IMG/VR virus record: IMGVR_UViG_3300038954_000089
Span: 1 to 58,938 of that record
Source of the DNA: a virus
Length of the DNA stretch: 58,938 nucleotides
Reading direction: 5' to 3' (one strand)
Notes under the pieces: model-generated
Seen by the model: only the letters and a program-made list of their open reading frames with translations
Databases searched by the model: none
What the model was told of the DNA's origin: nothing
Translations under genes and position numbers: made by a program
In this document: positions 31,392-39,280 of the stretch, one piece after another
Layout of the letters: each line of letters begins with the position of its first letter
How positions within the stretch are numbered: position 1 is the stretch's first letter

Positions 31392-31423
31392 GCCCCGGCT
31401 CACGACCGGCCGGGGCAGGAAGG
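31392..31423 (+). promoter_or_regulatory. Hairpin leader with ribosome site, copy 2
   Basis: A perfect 8-bp stem (GCCCCGGC with GCCGGGGC), loop TCACGACCG, then AGGAAGG. It shares CCGGCTCA-GACC-GCCGGGGCAG with the leader at 30668. No T tract follows, so it is not a terminator. Confidence 0.6.
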
Positions 31424-31428
31424 CTACG

Positions 31429-31893
31429 ATGACTAACCTTGTCGCGATAGATCCAGGCCCGGAGAAAAGCGCGTGGGTGTTATTTGATGAAGCACCGGTT
31501 ATGGCCGGGATCGATGACAACGAAAAACTCGTCAGAGAGATAGAGTTTTTAGATACGACACACCTGGCCGTCGAAATGGTCGCTTCATACGGGATGCCTG
31601 TTGGTCGAGAGGTTTTTGAAACTGCATTTTGGGCCGGACGTTTCGTAGAGGCATGGTTCGGAACATGGGAAAAAGTCTACAGGTCGGACGTAAAAATGTT
31701 TCTGTGCGGCAACATGAGGGCAAAAGATAGCCATATTCGGCAGGCACTGATAGACCTGTATCCTCGGACCGGAGGCGGTAAATGCCCTCAGATAGGGACC
31801 AAGGCGAAGCCGGGGCCGCTCTATGGATTCAAAAAGGACATGTGGGCCGCATTGGCGGTTGCCCATACCGTGGCTGGTAGACACGTTCCATGA
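31429..31893 (+). CDS. RuvC-like Holliday junction resolvase
   Basis: The 154-residue product has an RNase H-like fold with probable catalytic acids D8 (VAIDPG), E49 (AVEMVASYG) and D137 (KKDMWAALAVAH). The segments YRSDVKMFLCG and RQALIDLYP fit phage RuvC-like nucleases. It would resolve recombination branches before packaging. The end overlaps the next gene by ATGA. Confidence 0.82.
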   Translation: MTNLVAIDPGPEKSAWVLFDEAPVMAGIDDNEKLVREIEFLDTTHLAVEMVASYGMPVGREVFETAFWAGRFVEAWFGTWEKVYRSDVKMFLCGNMRAKDSHIRQALIDLYPRTGGGKCPQIGTKAKPGPLYGFKKDMWAALAVAHTVAGRHVP

Positions 31894-32237
31894 AATGCCC
31901 ATGCTGCGGCACGCCGTTGGTTATAGACGAATGGGGCGGCTGGATATGGACCTGCTTCCATTGCGATTACACGGCCAGGCCAGCAACGGATGAAGAGATT
32001 GAGGCACAGGAGAGGGTCGTTCAATTACCGTTTGAGGAAATTGGGGAAAAATGGATGCCTGACATAAGGGGACAGCTAAAAATAAAAAGTGTTAGGTTAA
32101 GGCAAACTGGCGATGTAGCCATATACCTTGATGTCTACCTTGAAGACGAGGACCAAAGGGTTTTCAAGGCTCAAACATCCAGTTTTTTGTTTGACCTTGA
32201 ATGCGTTGTTACGGCTGGTGATAAGTCCACACCGTAG
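31890..32237 (+). CDS. Zinc-ribbon protein of unknown function
   Basis: A 115-residue product. Residues 3-25 form a zinc ribbon (CPCCGTP...WTCFHCDY). The rest is beta-rich. A 27-base stretch in its coding region (31987-32013) is repeated, with one change, in front of the gene at 34772. Confidence 0.65.
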   Translation: MKCPCCGTPLVIDEWGGWIWTCFHCDYTARPATDEEIEAQERVVQLPFEEIGEKWMPDIRGQLKIKSVRLRQTGDVAIYLDVYLEDEDQRVFKAQTSSFLFDLECVVTAGDKSTP

Positions 32238-32312
32238 TCATCACTTTTAGCCCAAAAATGATAAACAAAAGAATTTTACGTTTAATTTTTCAAGACAAGG
32301 AAGGATTGATTT

Positions 32313-32717
32313 ATGGCGGGTTTAAACAAAATGTCAATTATCGGCTTTTGCGGTCGGGACAGTGAGGTTCGCTATTCTGCACAAGGGATGGCAATTACAA
32401 ATTTCTCCGTCGCGGTCTCTGAGAAAATCAAGGGCGAGGACAAAACGTTATGGTTCAAAATTGTGTGTTTCGGTAAGCTCGGAGAATTGATGGGCGAGAT
32501 GATCCGACGGGGACAACAGGTTTACATAGAGGGCCGCCTCCAGACAAGCGAATGGGAAGACAGGGACGGTAATAGGCGATTCAACCTCGAAATTGTGGCG
32601 AATCAGGTCATTCTGCTCGGCAGCAAATCCGACAACAACCAATCCCGCCAGCGTCACGACGAACAAAAGCGGAATGGGTATCAACCGGAAGCGGATGATG
32701 ACTCAATTCCGTTTTAG
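32313..32717 (+). CDS. ssb: Single-stranded DNA-binding protein
   Basis: The 134-residue product follows the bacterial SSB plan: an OB fold at residues 1-108 (MSIIGFCGRDSEVRYSAQG, then WFKIVCFGKLGELM and QQVYIEGRLQT), a short polar linker and the acidic tip DDSIPF that binds partner proteins. AAGGA lies upstream. It fits with the Rad52-like and primase-helicase genes nearby. Confidence 0.93.
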   Translation: MAGLNKMSIIGFCGRDSEVRYSAQGMAITNFSVAVSEKIKGEDKTLWFKIVCFGKLGELMGEMIRRGQQVYIEGRLQTSEWEDRDGNRRFNLEIVANQVILLGSKSDNNQSRQRHDEQKRNGYQPEADDDSIPF

Positions 32718-32760
32718 CGTTGGAGTTTCTGTATGTTAACCTGTTATAATGCGAGGTAAA

Positions 32761-33123
32761 ATGAACTGTGACAAATGCGGGAGGTTTCACGATCATGGAC
32801 CTGGGAGTGCCTGGAAAGTGGTTTATTCAGGCGGACCTATTCCCATGCCCGATCGAGAGATTACGAGATGCCGGGCGTGCGTAGAAAAGCATGGCCCATT
32901 TTTACCGCAATACGGAATTAAGTCAGGCCATAGCTGTGGGCTCGTATCATCAGGGGAACAAACGTCAATACCTAATAATGCTGCGGTATCTTGCATAAAT
33001 GTGAATTGCGGGTGGGAAGGGGAACTCAAGGATTGCCCTGTTGAATGGGCCATAGAAACCTATGAAACTGGTCTATATCAAGTAGCTTTATGCCCTAAAT
33101 GTGGTGAAGAGTTTGATATTTGA
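32761..33123 (+). CDS. Multi-zinc-ribbon protein
   Basis: A 120-residue product with Cys pairs at the start (CDKCG), middle (CRACVEKH) and end (CGWEGELKDC, CPKCGEEF). The start at 32761 is chosen for GAGGTAAA; a second ATG lies 12 bases earlier. A TATAAT lies just upstream but with no good -35. Function unknown. Confidence 0.6.
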   Translation: MNCDKCGRFHDHGPGSAWKVVYSGGPIPMPDREITRCRACVEKHGPFLPQYGIKSGHSCGLVSSGEQTSIPNNAAVSCINVNCGWEGELKDCPVEWAIETYETGLYQVALCPKCGEEFDI

Positions 33124-33170
33124 TCAAATATGGACATGCGCGGGGTGGTCGTTAATTAAGGAAAATCACC

Positions 33171-33341
33171 ATGAAACGAAAAGACGTTTTAAGGTTGGCC
33201 GATTCACAGGACACAATTATGCGTGTATTGGCCAGGTCGTGGCTGGATGCGGATACAGGTGATTGGCCCCGCCAAAATGCGGGACAATGGAAGAGCCTGG
33301 TCGAGAAGGCCATTTCGCAACGGATCGAGGAGGGGGGATAG
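33171..33341 (+). CDS. Small helical protein
   Basis: A 56-residue product with helices (RKDVLRLADSQDTIMRVLARSWL, EKAISQRIEE). AAGGAAAAT lies upstream. It would belong to the cassette closed by the attC-like site at 33394, though the left border of that cassette is not clear. Confidence 0.5.
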   Translation: MKRKDVLRLADSQDTIMRVLARSWLDADTGDWPRQNAGQWKSLVEKAISQRIEEGG

Positions 33342-33393
33342 CTGAATGGACCACCGCCGCGAAACCCGTCGCGTGATATACGCAGGGACACTA

Positions 33394-33457
33394 ATATAAC
33401 CCGTCAGTTGAGGCGGACGCGGAAAAAGCCCCGCGCCGCTCACTTTAAGAGTTATGC
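33394..33457 (+). mobile_element. attC-like site 3 (best match)
   Basis: Cores ATATAAC (33394-33400) and GTTATGC (33451-33457). Between them TGAGGCGGACGCGG pairs with CCGCGCCGCTCA when one G and one A of the left arm are left unpaired, exactly the extrahelical-base layout of integron attC sites. The loop is AAAAAGCC. Confidence 0.75.
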
Positions 33458-33477
33458 AACACAAAAAAGGAGCCGAC

Positions 33478-33681
33478 ATGATTATTGAAATATATACACC
33501 GATGAACACGAAGCATGTGGTGGAAGCGGACAAGGAAGATAAACACCGTATCCTTGATTTGATTTTCTCAGCCGAATACGGCGACATAGATATCAAAACC
33601 CCTTCCGGCAGGCTTATTATTCCTCATGAGGTAAAACGACGATGCATTTTTATGGTCAAAGATCAGCATTCAACGGCATAA
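33478..33681 (+). CDS. Small cassette gene of unknown function
   Basis: A 67-residue product (IIEIYTPMNTKHVVEADKED, then FSAEYGDIDIKTPSGRLIIP). AAAAAGGAG precedes the ATG at 33478. It is enclosed by two attC-like right cores (33451 and 33734), giving a 283-bp one-gene unit. Its stop TAA is part of the left core of the next site, typical for cassettes. Confidence 0.6.
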   Translation: MIIEIYTPMNTKHVVEADKEDKHRILDLIFSAEYGDIDIKTPSGRLIIPHEVKRRCIFMVKDQHSTA

Positions 33682-33740
33682 CCCAATACCGAACCGGACC
33701 GGCGAAACAGCCAGCCGGCCGGTTACATTAGTCGTTAATC
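33676..33740 (+). mobile_element. attC-like site 4
   Basis: Cores GCATAAC (33676-33682) and GTTAATC (33734-33740). The arms AACCGG-A-CCGGC and GCCGGCCGGTT form an 11-bp stem with one unpaired A on the left arm. Confidence 0.7.
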
Positions 33741-33936
33741 ATAATGTGCGGGGCCGAATATGGCGGCTCGGTTGCGGGGAATTGTATCCTTTATGGCGTT
33801 TTTCCGGCGGACCAACTGGTCTGATGGGTACGCACCATAGGCGGCCCGGTGCGGCGATGTTGTAGCCGGAAGAGGAGTCGGGTGGGGAATCCGACCGCAT
33901 ATTTTTCTCGACACACTTTTTTGGGAGAGCGTAGAA
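33741..33936 (+). other. Non-coding stretch with hairpins
   Basis: No convincing reading frame. Palindromes are present (GACCAACTGGTC; GTCGG with CCGAC around 33880-33897). A TCGACA box near 33910 could be a poor -35. It may be the degraded rest of a cassette. Confidence 0.4.
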
Positions 33937-34143
33937 ATGGGATGCGATTTGTGCGGAGATGATACCGAAACAATTCACCTTCCTTTGTATGTTTTCGGTT
34001 CTGAAGGAATCGAAACGTGCCTACAATGTAGGCTTGTATTAACTGAAGTCGCGAGTGGTATCCGATCTGCTTCATACAAGGCGAGGAAACAGGGTTATCT
34101 TTCCGGGAAAATGATTCGTGGCGTATCAGGCAATGAGGATTGA
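33937..34143 (+). CDS. Small zinc-site protein
   Basis: A 68-residue product with CDLCGDD and CLQCRLV pairs and a basic end. The GGGAGAGCG site precedes the ATG. No family is recognised. Confidence 0.6.
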   Translation: MGCDLCGDDTETIHLPLYVFGSEGIETCLQCRLVLTEVASGIRSASYKARKQGYLSGKMIRGVSGNED

Positions 34144-34205
34144 CAATCCTATGAATTTATCGAGGCCTTTATCGACGTTTCCGCTTGACATATGGGAGTT
34201 ATAAT

Positions 34206-34478
34206 ATGGGAATTCACATTTTTTTATTAAAAGAAAGTAGCGCCGATCATCCTGATTGGGATTCGCTGAGACAAATCAACGACAGGAATTTTGCTGGATT
34301 AATTGATTATGAGCAAGTCGATATAAATCCAGATGATGAAGAAGAGTTTAGACCAGGAGATTTGGATAAATTAGTGGATAGAGTCAACAGAACGGATTGG
34401 TGCAATAAAGAAAGGTATTTGCATTTGATCGATTTATTAGAAAAAAACGATGAATACTGGCTTTATTTTTCAAGGTAA
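34206..34478 (+). CDS. Phage protein of unknown function
   Basis: A 90-residue product (MGIHIFLLKESSADHPDWDS start, then RDxF-like INDRNFAG). Similar acidic proteins beginning MGxxxFLLK occur in phages, to my recollection. GGGAG precedes it, and TTGACA lies 21 bases before the start but with no matching -10. Confidence 0.55.
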   Translation: MGIHIFLLKESSADHPDWDSLRQINDRNFAGLIDYEQVDINPDDEEEFRPGDLDKLVDRVNRTDWCNKERYLHLIDLLEKNDEYWLYFSR

Positions 34479-34491
34479 ATATAGGTGTATT

Positions 34492-34668
34492 ATGAAATGG
34501 AAAACATATTGGTGGGGGTGCAAGTTTTTAGCCGAAAATGATGATGAAGAAGAGTTTTTGAAAAAATTCAAACATATTTTGGGTGAAAAAACGTCAGATT
34601 GTTATGAGGAAGGAACCGCTGAGTTGATAGAATCAGATACTGAAATAATGCTTGAAATCAACAGGTGA
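34492..34668 (+). CDS. Small acidic protein
   Basis: A 58-residue product (MKWKTYWWGCKFLAEN start) with many Glu/Asp. It starts 13 bases after the previous stop. No family is recognised. Confidence 0.5.
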   Translation: MKWKTYWWGCKFLAENDDEEEFLKKFKHILGEKTSDCYEEGTAELIESDTEIMLEINR

Positions 34669-34771
34669 TTTATGCGCGGGGTGGGCGTTAATTGTCGCGG
34701 CGTTTATCGACGTTTCCCCTTGACACGGGGGCGGGGTCAGCGGATCAAGAGATTGAGGCACAGGAGATGAT

Positions 34772-34960
34772 ATGGGATTTATTGAGGAAATAGGCGATTT
34801 TTCGGAGTTCGGAGACTATTATGACCATCACATGATGCGATGGTACGCAATTCAGACATACGATGTTTGGTTTGGGGCCAACTCATCGATTCTAAGGCTG
34901 TTCCTTTTCGCCTGGGCATGCGGGTACACCGTTGAGATTGACCTGGTGCATAAAAATTGA
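34772..34960 (+). CDS. Small hydrophobic protein
   Basis: A 62-residue product with an acidic start (GFIEEIGDFSEFGDYYDHH) and a hydrophobic second half (ILRLFLFAWACGYTVEI). The GGAGATGAT site belongs to a copied stretch from 31987-32013. Membrane association is possible. Confidence 0.5.
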   Translation: MGFIEEIGDFSEFGDYYDHHMMRWYAIQTYDVWFGANSSILRLFLFAWACGYTVEIDLVHKN

Positions 34961-34970
34961 GTTTATCCCC

Positions 34971-34999
34971 TTGACACAGGGGCGGGGTTGGGGTAGGGT
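34971..34999 (+). promoter_or_regulatory. Promoter before the initiator genes
   Basis: -35 TTGACA (34971-34976), a 17-base spacer and a weak -10 TAGGGT (34994-34999). A better -10 (TATACT, 34999-35004) has too long a spacer. Related CCTTGACAC boxes occur at 34720 and 34181. Confidence 0.5.
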
Positions 35000-35040
35000 A
35001 TACTTGTGATGAAAACATATACTATAGCATTGGGGGCGAC

Positions 35041-35211
35041 GTGGAGACAGCTACTGAAAAGCTTGAAAAAAGGATCACCCTGGTAGTTGACCCAGAGATA
35101 AAAGAATGGGCTCGAAAAGAGGCCGAAAAGCGGAAGTGGAGCCTGTCACTCTACTGCCGGGAACTACTCAGGGAGGCGATGGAGCGGGGGCTCTCAAATG
35201 GGGCTGAATAA
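35041..35211 (+). CDS. Small RHH/Arc-like DNA-binding protein
   Basis: A 56-residue product with a GTG start (ITLVVDPEIKEWARKEAEKRKWSLSLYCRELLREAM). A strand followed by two helices fits ribbon-helix-helix repressors. It overlaps the initiator gene start by 14 bases, so it may control its expression. Confidence 0.6.
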   Translation: METATEKLEKRITLVVDPEIKEWARKEAEKRKWSLSLYCRELLREAMERGLSNGAE

Positions 35212-36025
35212 CGACAACTGGTTTAAGGTTCACCGCGAACTTTTTGAGAAGCCCATTTTTTTGAACTCATCGCCAGAGCATTTCAAGGTTTTAATGGTGA
35301 TTTTAAAAATGGCGAATTTTGCGGAAAAAGAATGGGAGTGGGGGGGAAAATCATTCAAGGCCGCCCCCGGCCAGTTCGTCACAAGCCTTGAATCAATCCG
35401 CCAAAATTGCGGCAAAGGGGTAACAATCCAAAATATCAGATCGGCCATAACTCGTTTTGAAAAGCTCGGATTTCTAACAAACGAAGCAACAAAGACAGGA
35501 CGGCTAATAACTATTGTAAATTGGGCAGCTTATCAGGCCACAAAAGACAATGGCAACAAAGGAGCCAACAAAGAAGTAACAAAGAGCCAACAAAGAGGTA
35601 ACAAAGAGGTAACAAAGCGGCTAACACCTAAAGAAGAATGTTATAAAGAAGGGAGAGAAGGAAAGAATGGAAGAATGGGAGAAAACAGACAAACACCTTC
35701 TGCCCGGAACGCTGCCCGCGATTCCGGTCCGCCGCCGGCGGATACCGTTTTGTCTATTCCCCTTGCTCGGAAAAACGGCGACGGCAACCCGGAGCTTTTC
35801 CATGTCACCAAGGACATGGTTGAGGACTGGCAATCGGATTTCCCAGGGGTGGATGTTATCCAGGAACTCCACAAGGCCAACGCATGGAACAAGGCCAACC
35901 CGACGAAGCGGAAAACCCGATCAGGCATACGGCGGCATCTGGCCGGGTGGCTTGGGAAGGCGCAAGATAAAGGGAACGGAGCAAACGCCAAAAAATCACC
36001 TTACTCAACGGAGGTATGTTTATGA
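35198..36025 (+). CDS. Replication initiator / helicase-loader-like protein (O-like)
   Basis: A 275-residue product. Residues 1-110 look like a winged-helix initiator domain (DNWFKVHRELFEKPIF, then TRFEKLGFLT). The middle (115-175) is Asn/Lys/Glu-rich and encoded by tandem DNA repeats. The end (about 205-255) has FPGVDVIQELHKANAWN, then KRKTRSGIRRHLAGWL, typical of phage replisome organisers. As in lambda O, the origin may lie inside the gene. Confidence 0.75.
   Translation: MGLNNDNWFKVHRELFEKPIFLNSSPEHFKVLMVILKMANFAEKEWEWGGKSFKAAPGQFVTSLESIRQNCGKGVTIQNIRSAITRFEKLGFLTNEATKTGRLITIVNWAAYQATKDNGNKGANKEVTKSQQRGNKEVTKRLTPKEECYKEGREGKNGRMGENRQTPSARNAARDSGPPPADTVLSIPLARKNGDGNPELFHVTKDMVEDWQSDFPGVDVIQELHKANAWNKANPTKRKTRSGIRRHLAGWLGKAQDKGNGANAKKSPYSTEVCL
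35555..35622 (+). repeat. Iteron-like tandem repeats, candidate replication origin
   Basis: Six tandem units of 11-12 bases starting AACAAAG (AACAAAGGAGCC, AACAAAGAAGT, AACAAAGAGCC, AACAAAGAGGT twice, AACAAAGCGGCT), followed by an A-rich stretch. They lie in the initiator gene, as lambda iterons do. Confidence 0.65.
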
Positions 36026-36345
36026 ACAAAGAAACCGATGTTTTTAACAGTCTTCTAAAAAGGTCATTTTATGAGTATATCCCGGTAAGATGTTCACATT
36101 GCGGGTTTGATTATACTCATCAATTTGAAACCCATGTGTTTGAGAGGCCAGAAGACGCCAAACATGGGAATCATGTAACGGTTAACAATAACGATGTTAA
36201 GATTGACAGGGATATTTCAAAGAATCCGAGTGGAAGGCGGCACGGAGTATCCATTCTTTTGTCATGCGAAGGTTGCGACGGAATAACTCGTCTCGATATT
36301 ATTCAACACAAAGGGAACACGCTTATAGAGGTCCATAAAACATGA
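36022..36345 (+). CDS. Small zinc-site protein between initiator and primase
   Basis: A 107-residue product with CSHCG and CEGCDG pairs. GGAGGTATG precedes the ATG at 36022, which overlaps the previous stop. The end overlaps the primase-helicase start by ATGA. It could be a replication accessory protein. Confidence 0.6.
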   Translation: MNKETDVFNSLLKRSFYEYIPVRCSHCGFDYTHQFETHVFERPEDAKHGNHVTVNNNDVKIDRDISKNPSGRRHGVSILLSCEGCDGITRLDIIQHKGNTLIEVHKT

Positions 36346-38060
36346 AAACCCTTTCCGACTACGGGATCGAACTCGGAGCGTCGGCAACCGGCACAGAAAC
36401 CAGGACAACCTGCCCGCAATGCTCTGAACAGCGGAAAAAAAGCCGTGACAAATGCCTTGCGGTTAATACGGAGAAAAAGACTTGGTTCTGCTTTCATTGC
36501 GGGTGGGCTGGCGGAATAGGGCGTGAAGAGTCGGCGTCGGAATATGTGGCCAGGACGCCGATGCCAGCTAACAATTACCGTAAGCCGCAACCGCCGAAGG
36601 CAGACCCCGACGGATTGCCGGAGAAAGTCGTTAGGTGGTTCGCGGATCGCGGTATATCCAAAGCGACATTGGAGGCCGCTAAAGTCGGTTACGGCCCGAT
36701 CTGGATGCCGCAGGAAAATGGCGAAGTGAACGCGATAAATTTTCCGTATTACGGCGGCGGGGAACTGATCAACGTCAAATATCGGGACGGTAAAAAGAAT
36801 TTCCGAATGGAGAAGGGGGCACGTCGGGCGCTTTACGGTCTGGATGATATCAACGAATTCCAAACAATCTGGACGGAGGGCGAAATAGACAAGCTGTCCT
36901 TTGCGGAGGCTGGCTTTTCAAACTGCGTATCGGTCCCGGATGGAGCGCCGACGCCAAACACGAACAACTATTCATCGAAATTCGATTTTTTGGACGATGC
37001 CGAAAACCTTATTGAGCCGGTCCTATCCCATGTCATAGCTGTCGATGGGGACGCCCCAGGTGCAAGGCTGAAAGCCGAGCTTATCCGCCGTCTCGGCCCC
37101 GGTAAATGCCGCGTGATCGAATGGCCGAACGGTTGTAAAGACGCCAACGAGGTTTTGGCCGCCCATGGGCCGGAGGCGCTAAAGAATCTTATTGACAAAG
37201 CCCGTCCTGCACCGGTCGCCGGCGTGTTCGATGTCGATGATATCGAGCGGGAGGTTTTGGATTTTTATGATTATGGATTTGAAAGGGGGGAATCGACAGG
37301 GTGGAAAGCGGTTGATGAATTTTACACGGTCAGGGTACGGGAATGGTCCGTCGTTACTGGAATTCCTTCACATGGGAAATCGGAATGGCTGGACGCGGTA
37401 ATGGTTAACATGGCGCAAACTGCCGGGTGGAGGTTCGGTATTTGTTCTATGGAAAATTTTCCGCTGTCAAGGCACTTTGCCAAACTGATTGAAAAATATG
37501 TCGGTTTGCCGTTCCAGAGCCATCACCGAACATCGAGGATGAGCCGGGATAATTTAAAATCCGCCATCGAATGGGCGCGGGAGCATTTCTTTTTTATCCA
37601 TCCTGAAGACGACGAAATGACGGTTGATGGCGTTTTGAGCTTGGCTCAAGTCCTTGTTTATCGCCATGGGATACAGGGCTTGATTATCGATCCGTGGAAT
37701 GAACTAGATCACACATGGCCCCGTGAACAAAACGAGGTCATGTATATTTCTTCATCCCTTTCAAAAATCCGCAGATTTGCCCGTAAGGCCGGGGTCCATG
37801 TCTGGATCGTTGCGCATCCGACGAAATTACCAAAGCGGGCCGATGGGCAATACCCTCCGCCGACACCGTATGACATCAGCGGAGCGGCTCACTGGCGAAA
37901 CAAGGCCGATAACGCTATTACGATCTATCGGCCAAACATGGCGGATTGGGAGGATCCGACAGTTGAAATTCATGTCCAAAAAGTCCGCTTTAAAGAAATC
38001 GGAAAAGTAGGTCTTGCAACATTGCAATATGATTACGCAAACGGGAGGTATTCAGAATGA
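36342..38060 (+). CDS. Primase-helicase (T7 gp4/Twinkle-like)
   Basis: The 572-residue product has a zinc finger (C24, C27, C50, C53), a TOPRIM-like primase core (IWTEGEIDKLSFAEAG, then HVIAVDGDAPG) at about 170-275, and a RecA-like helicase from about 320 with Walker A GIPSHGKSEW (near 340) and LIIDPWNELDH. It would unwind the fork and prime synthesis. The overlap with neighbours shows a tight operon. No separate DNA polymerase was found, so the host enzyme is probably used. Confidence 0.88.
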   Translation: MKTLSDYGIELGASATGTETRTTCPQCSEQRKKSRDKCLAVNTEKKTWFCFHCGWAGGIGREESASEYVARTPMPANNYRKPQPPKADPDGLPEKVVRWFADRGISKATLEAAKVGYGPIWMPQENGEVNAINFPYYGGGELINVKYRDGKKNFRMEKGARRALYGLDDINEFQTIWTEGEIDKLSFAEAGFSNCVSVPDGAPTPNTNNYSSKFDFLDDAENLIEPVLSHVIAVDGDAPGARLKAELIRRLGPGKCRVIEWPNGCKDANEVLAAHGPEALKNLIDKARPAPVAGVFDVDDIEREVLDFYDYGFERGESTGWKAVDEFYTVRVREWSVVTGIPSHGKSEWLDAVMVNMAQTAGWRFGICSMENFPLSRHFAKLIEKYVGLPFQSHHRTSRMSRDNLKSAIEWAREHFFFIHPEDDEMTVDGVLSLAQVLVYRHGIQGLIIDPWNELDHTWPREQNEVMYISSSLSKIRRFARKAGVHVWIVAHPTKLPKRADGQYPPPTPYDISGAAHWRNKADNAITIYRPNMADWEDPTVEIHVQKVRFKEIGKVGLATLQYDYANGRYSE

Positions 38061-38278
38061 TAACCGAAGCAATCGAAAGCGACGCTGAGACGATCATGGA
38101 TGTTCTGGAAGAAATGGTTCTTTCAACCGGCGATCGTTACATTGCAATATCCAGGTGGCGGGAAAAATGCGGCGAGTTTAACGGCGATAGATGGAAAGCG
38201 GCGGCGCGGTATTTGGTCGATGAAGGCATCATTCATAGATCCGGGGCGCTTGTGTCTTTCGGGGGGAAACAGCAATGA
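38057..38278 (+). CDS. Small helical (wHTH-like) protein
   Basis: A 73-residue product (TIMDVLEEMVLSTGDRYIAISRW, then WKAAARYLVDEGIIHRSGA), which looks like a winged helix. It overlaps the primase-helicase stop by ATGA. No family is recognised. Confidence 0.6.
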   Translation: MITEAIESDAETIMDVLEEMVLSTGDRYIAISRWREKCGEFNGDRWKAAARYLVDEGIIHRSGALVSFGGKQQ

Positions 38279-38288
38279 GCAACTACCT

Positions 38289-38504
38289 ATGCCGCCACTG
38301 CGCAAAATAGCGGACAAGGAACCCTGCCAGCACTGCGGCTGGCATGATGGCGAGGACCGGATGGAGCACGTCAGCGGGCCGACTTGGCGGGTGATGGACC
38401 GGCTTGGTGGTGATCAATGTCCGATGTGCGGTGATCCAGTAGACAGGGCGTTTCAGCCGTATTGCTCCGAGGAGTGCTGGGATATAGGGAGGGGGGAGCT
38501 ATGA
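38289..38504 (+). CDS. Small zinc-ribbon protein
   Basis: A 71-residue product with CQHCGWHDGED, CPMCGDPV and YCSEECW, three metal-binding pairs. The start is uncertain: an ATG at 38275 in another frame gives only 11 residues (ending CRHCAK), perhaps an old start of the same gene lost by a frameshift. Confidence 0.55.
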   Translation: MPPLRKIADKEPCQHCGWHDGEDRMEHVSGPTWRVMDRLGGDQCPMCGDPVDRAFQPYCSEECWDIGRGEL

Positions 38505-38749
38505 CGATCAAGAACAATCAATTCAAATGTGATATCTGCGGCAAGAAATCAAAGACATGGGGGCGCGACTGGTGGCGGTATGGGTCAATAGAGCAAATTG
38601 AAAATTGTCCGGCCGAATTGCCAATGGCATGCTCTGATGCGTGCCGACATGAATTGAATCGAAAAATCCAGAGTAAGGAATTTGTGCTCCCAATATTGCG
38701 AAATCGAGGATATTATTCGGACATCGCGTATGCGAGAAAGGGCTATTGA
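38501..38749 (+). CDS. Small zinc-site protein
   Basis: An 82-residue product with CDICGKKSK and CSDACRHE. GGGAGGGGGGAG precedes the ATG, which overlaps the previous stop. No family is recognised. Confidence 0.6.
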   Translation: MTIKNNQFKCDICGKKSKTWGRDWWRYGSIEQIENCPAELPMACSDACRHELNRKIQSKEFVLPILRNRGYYSDIAYARKGY

Positions 38750-38985
38750 TGATACTCGGTGGATATAGGAACAAGAAAACTGGCGACATATACTGTGCTA
38801 TTGCCGTTGCAGATGAGTTCTATGCCCGCGGCAGAGGCCATATTGTTGTTTTTCATCCGAAGAATAACGATGGTGAGATTTTTGTTTGTCAAGAGTCTAA
38901 GTTTATGGATAATTTTAACCTTTTAATAGCATTCACAATTCCGACTCGTTTATCGATAACGGCGAATGCAAGTGGCGACTCATGA
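38749..38985 (+). CDS. Small protein of unknown function
   Basis: A 78-residue beta-rich product (ILGGYRNKKTGDIYCAIAVADEF). It starts at the last base of the previous stop (TGATG) and overlaps the next gene. Confidence 0.5.
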   Translation: MILGGYRNKKTGDIYCAIAVADEFYARGRGHIVVFHPKNNDGEIFVCQESKFMDNFNLLIAFTIPTRLSITANASGDS

Positions 38986-39236
38986 CCGGCTACCACGTCA
39001 CTACCCCGAAAAAACTGGAGCGATACCGAAAAACCGGAGCGATCCTCCCGCCGGTTCGATTTTGGCCGAACGAATACACGGCTCGACGATGGGCGAAGCG
39101 GACGGGCAGGTCTGTGATTTTGGAAATCGATGTGGAGAAGTCATCTCCCCTGCCGGATCATAGGTCGGCTCGGTGGACGGATGAGGTTGTGAGGGGGTGG
39201 AAAAAATATCTTGACACAACCGAACGAATGGGATAA
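38982..39236 (+). CDS. Phage protein of the YHVTTPKK type
   Basis: An 84-residue product starting MTGYHVTTPKKLERY, with ILPPVRFWPNEYTARRWAKRTG and VILEI. I recall unnamed phage proteins with the same pattern. ATGA overlap with the previous stop. The end carries a promoter for the RNA ligase gene. Confidence 0.6.
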   Translation: MTGYHVTTPKKLERYRKTGAILPPVRFWPNEYTARRWAKRTGRSVILEIDVEKSSPLPDHRSARWTDEVVRGWKKYLDTTERMG

Positions 39237-39239
39237 AAG
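39211..39239 (+). promoter_or_regulatory. Promoter before the RNA ligase gene
   Basis: -35 TTGACA (39211-39216), a 17-base spacer and -10 TAAAAG (39234-39239), inside the end of the upstream gene. Confidence 0.5.
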
Positions 39240-39280
39240 GGAATCGTGGAAGCAAAAATCGACAAAAAGAGGGAGGTAAG

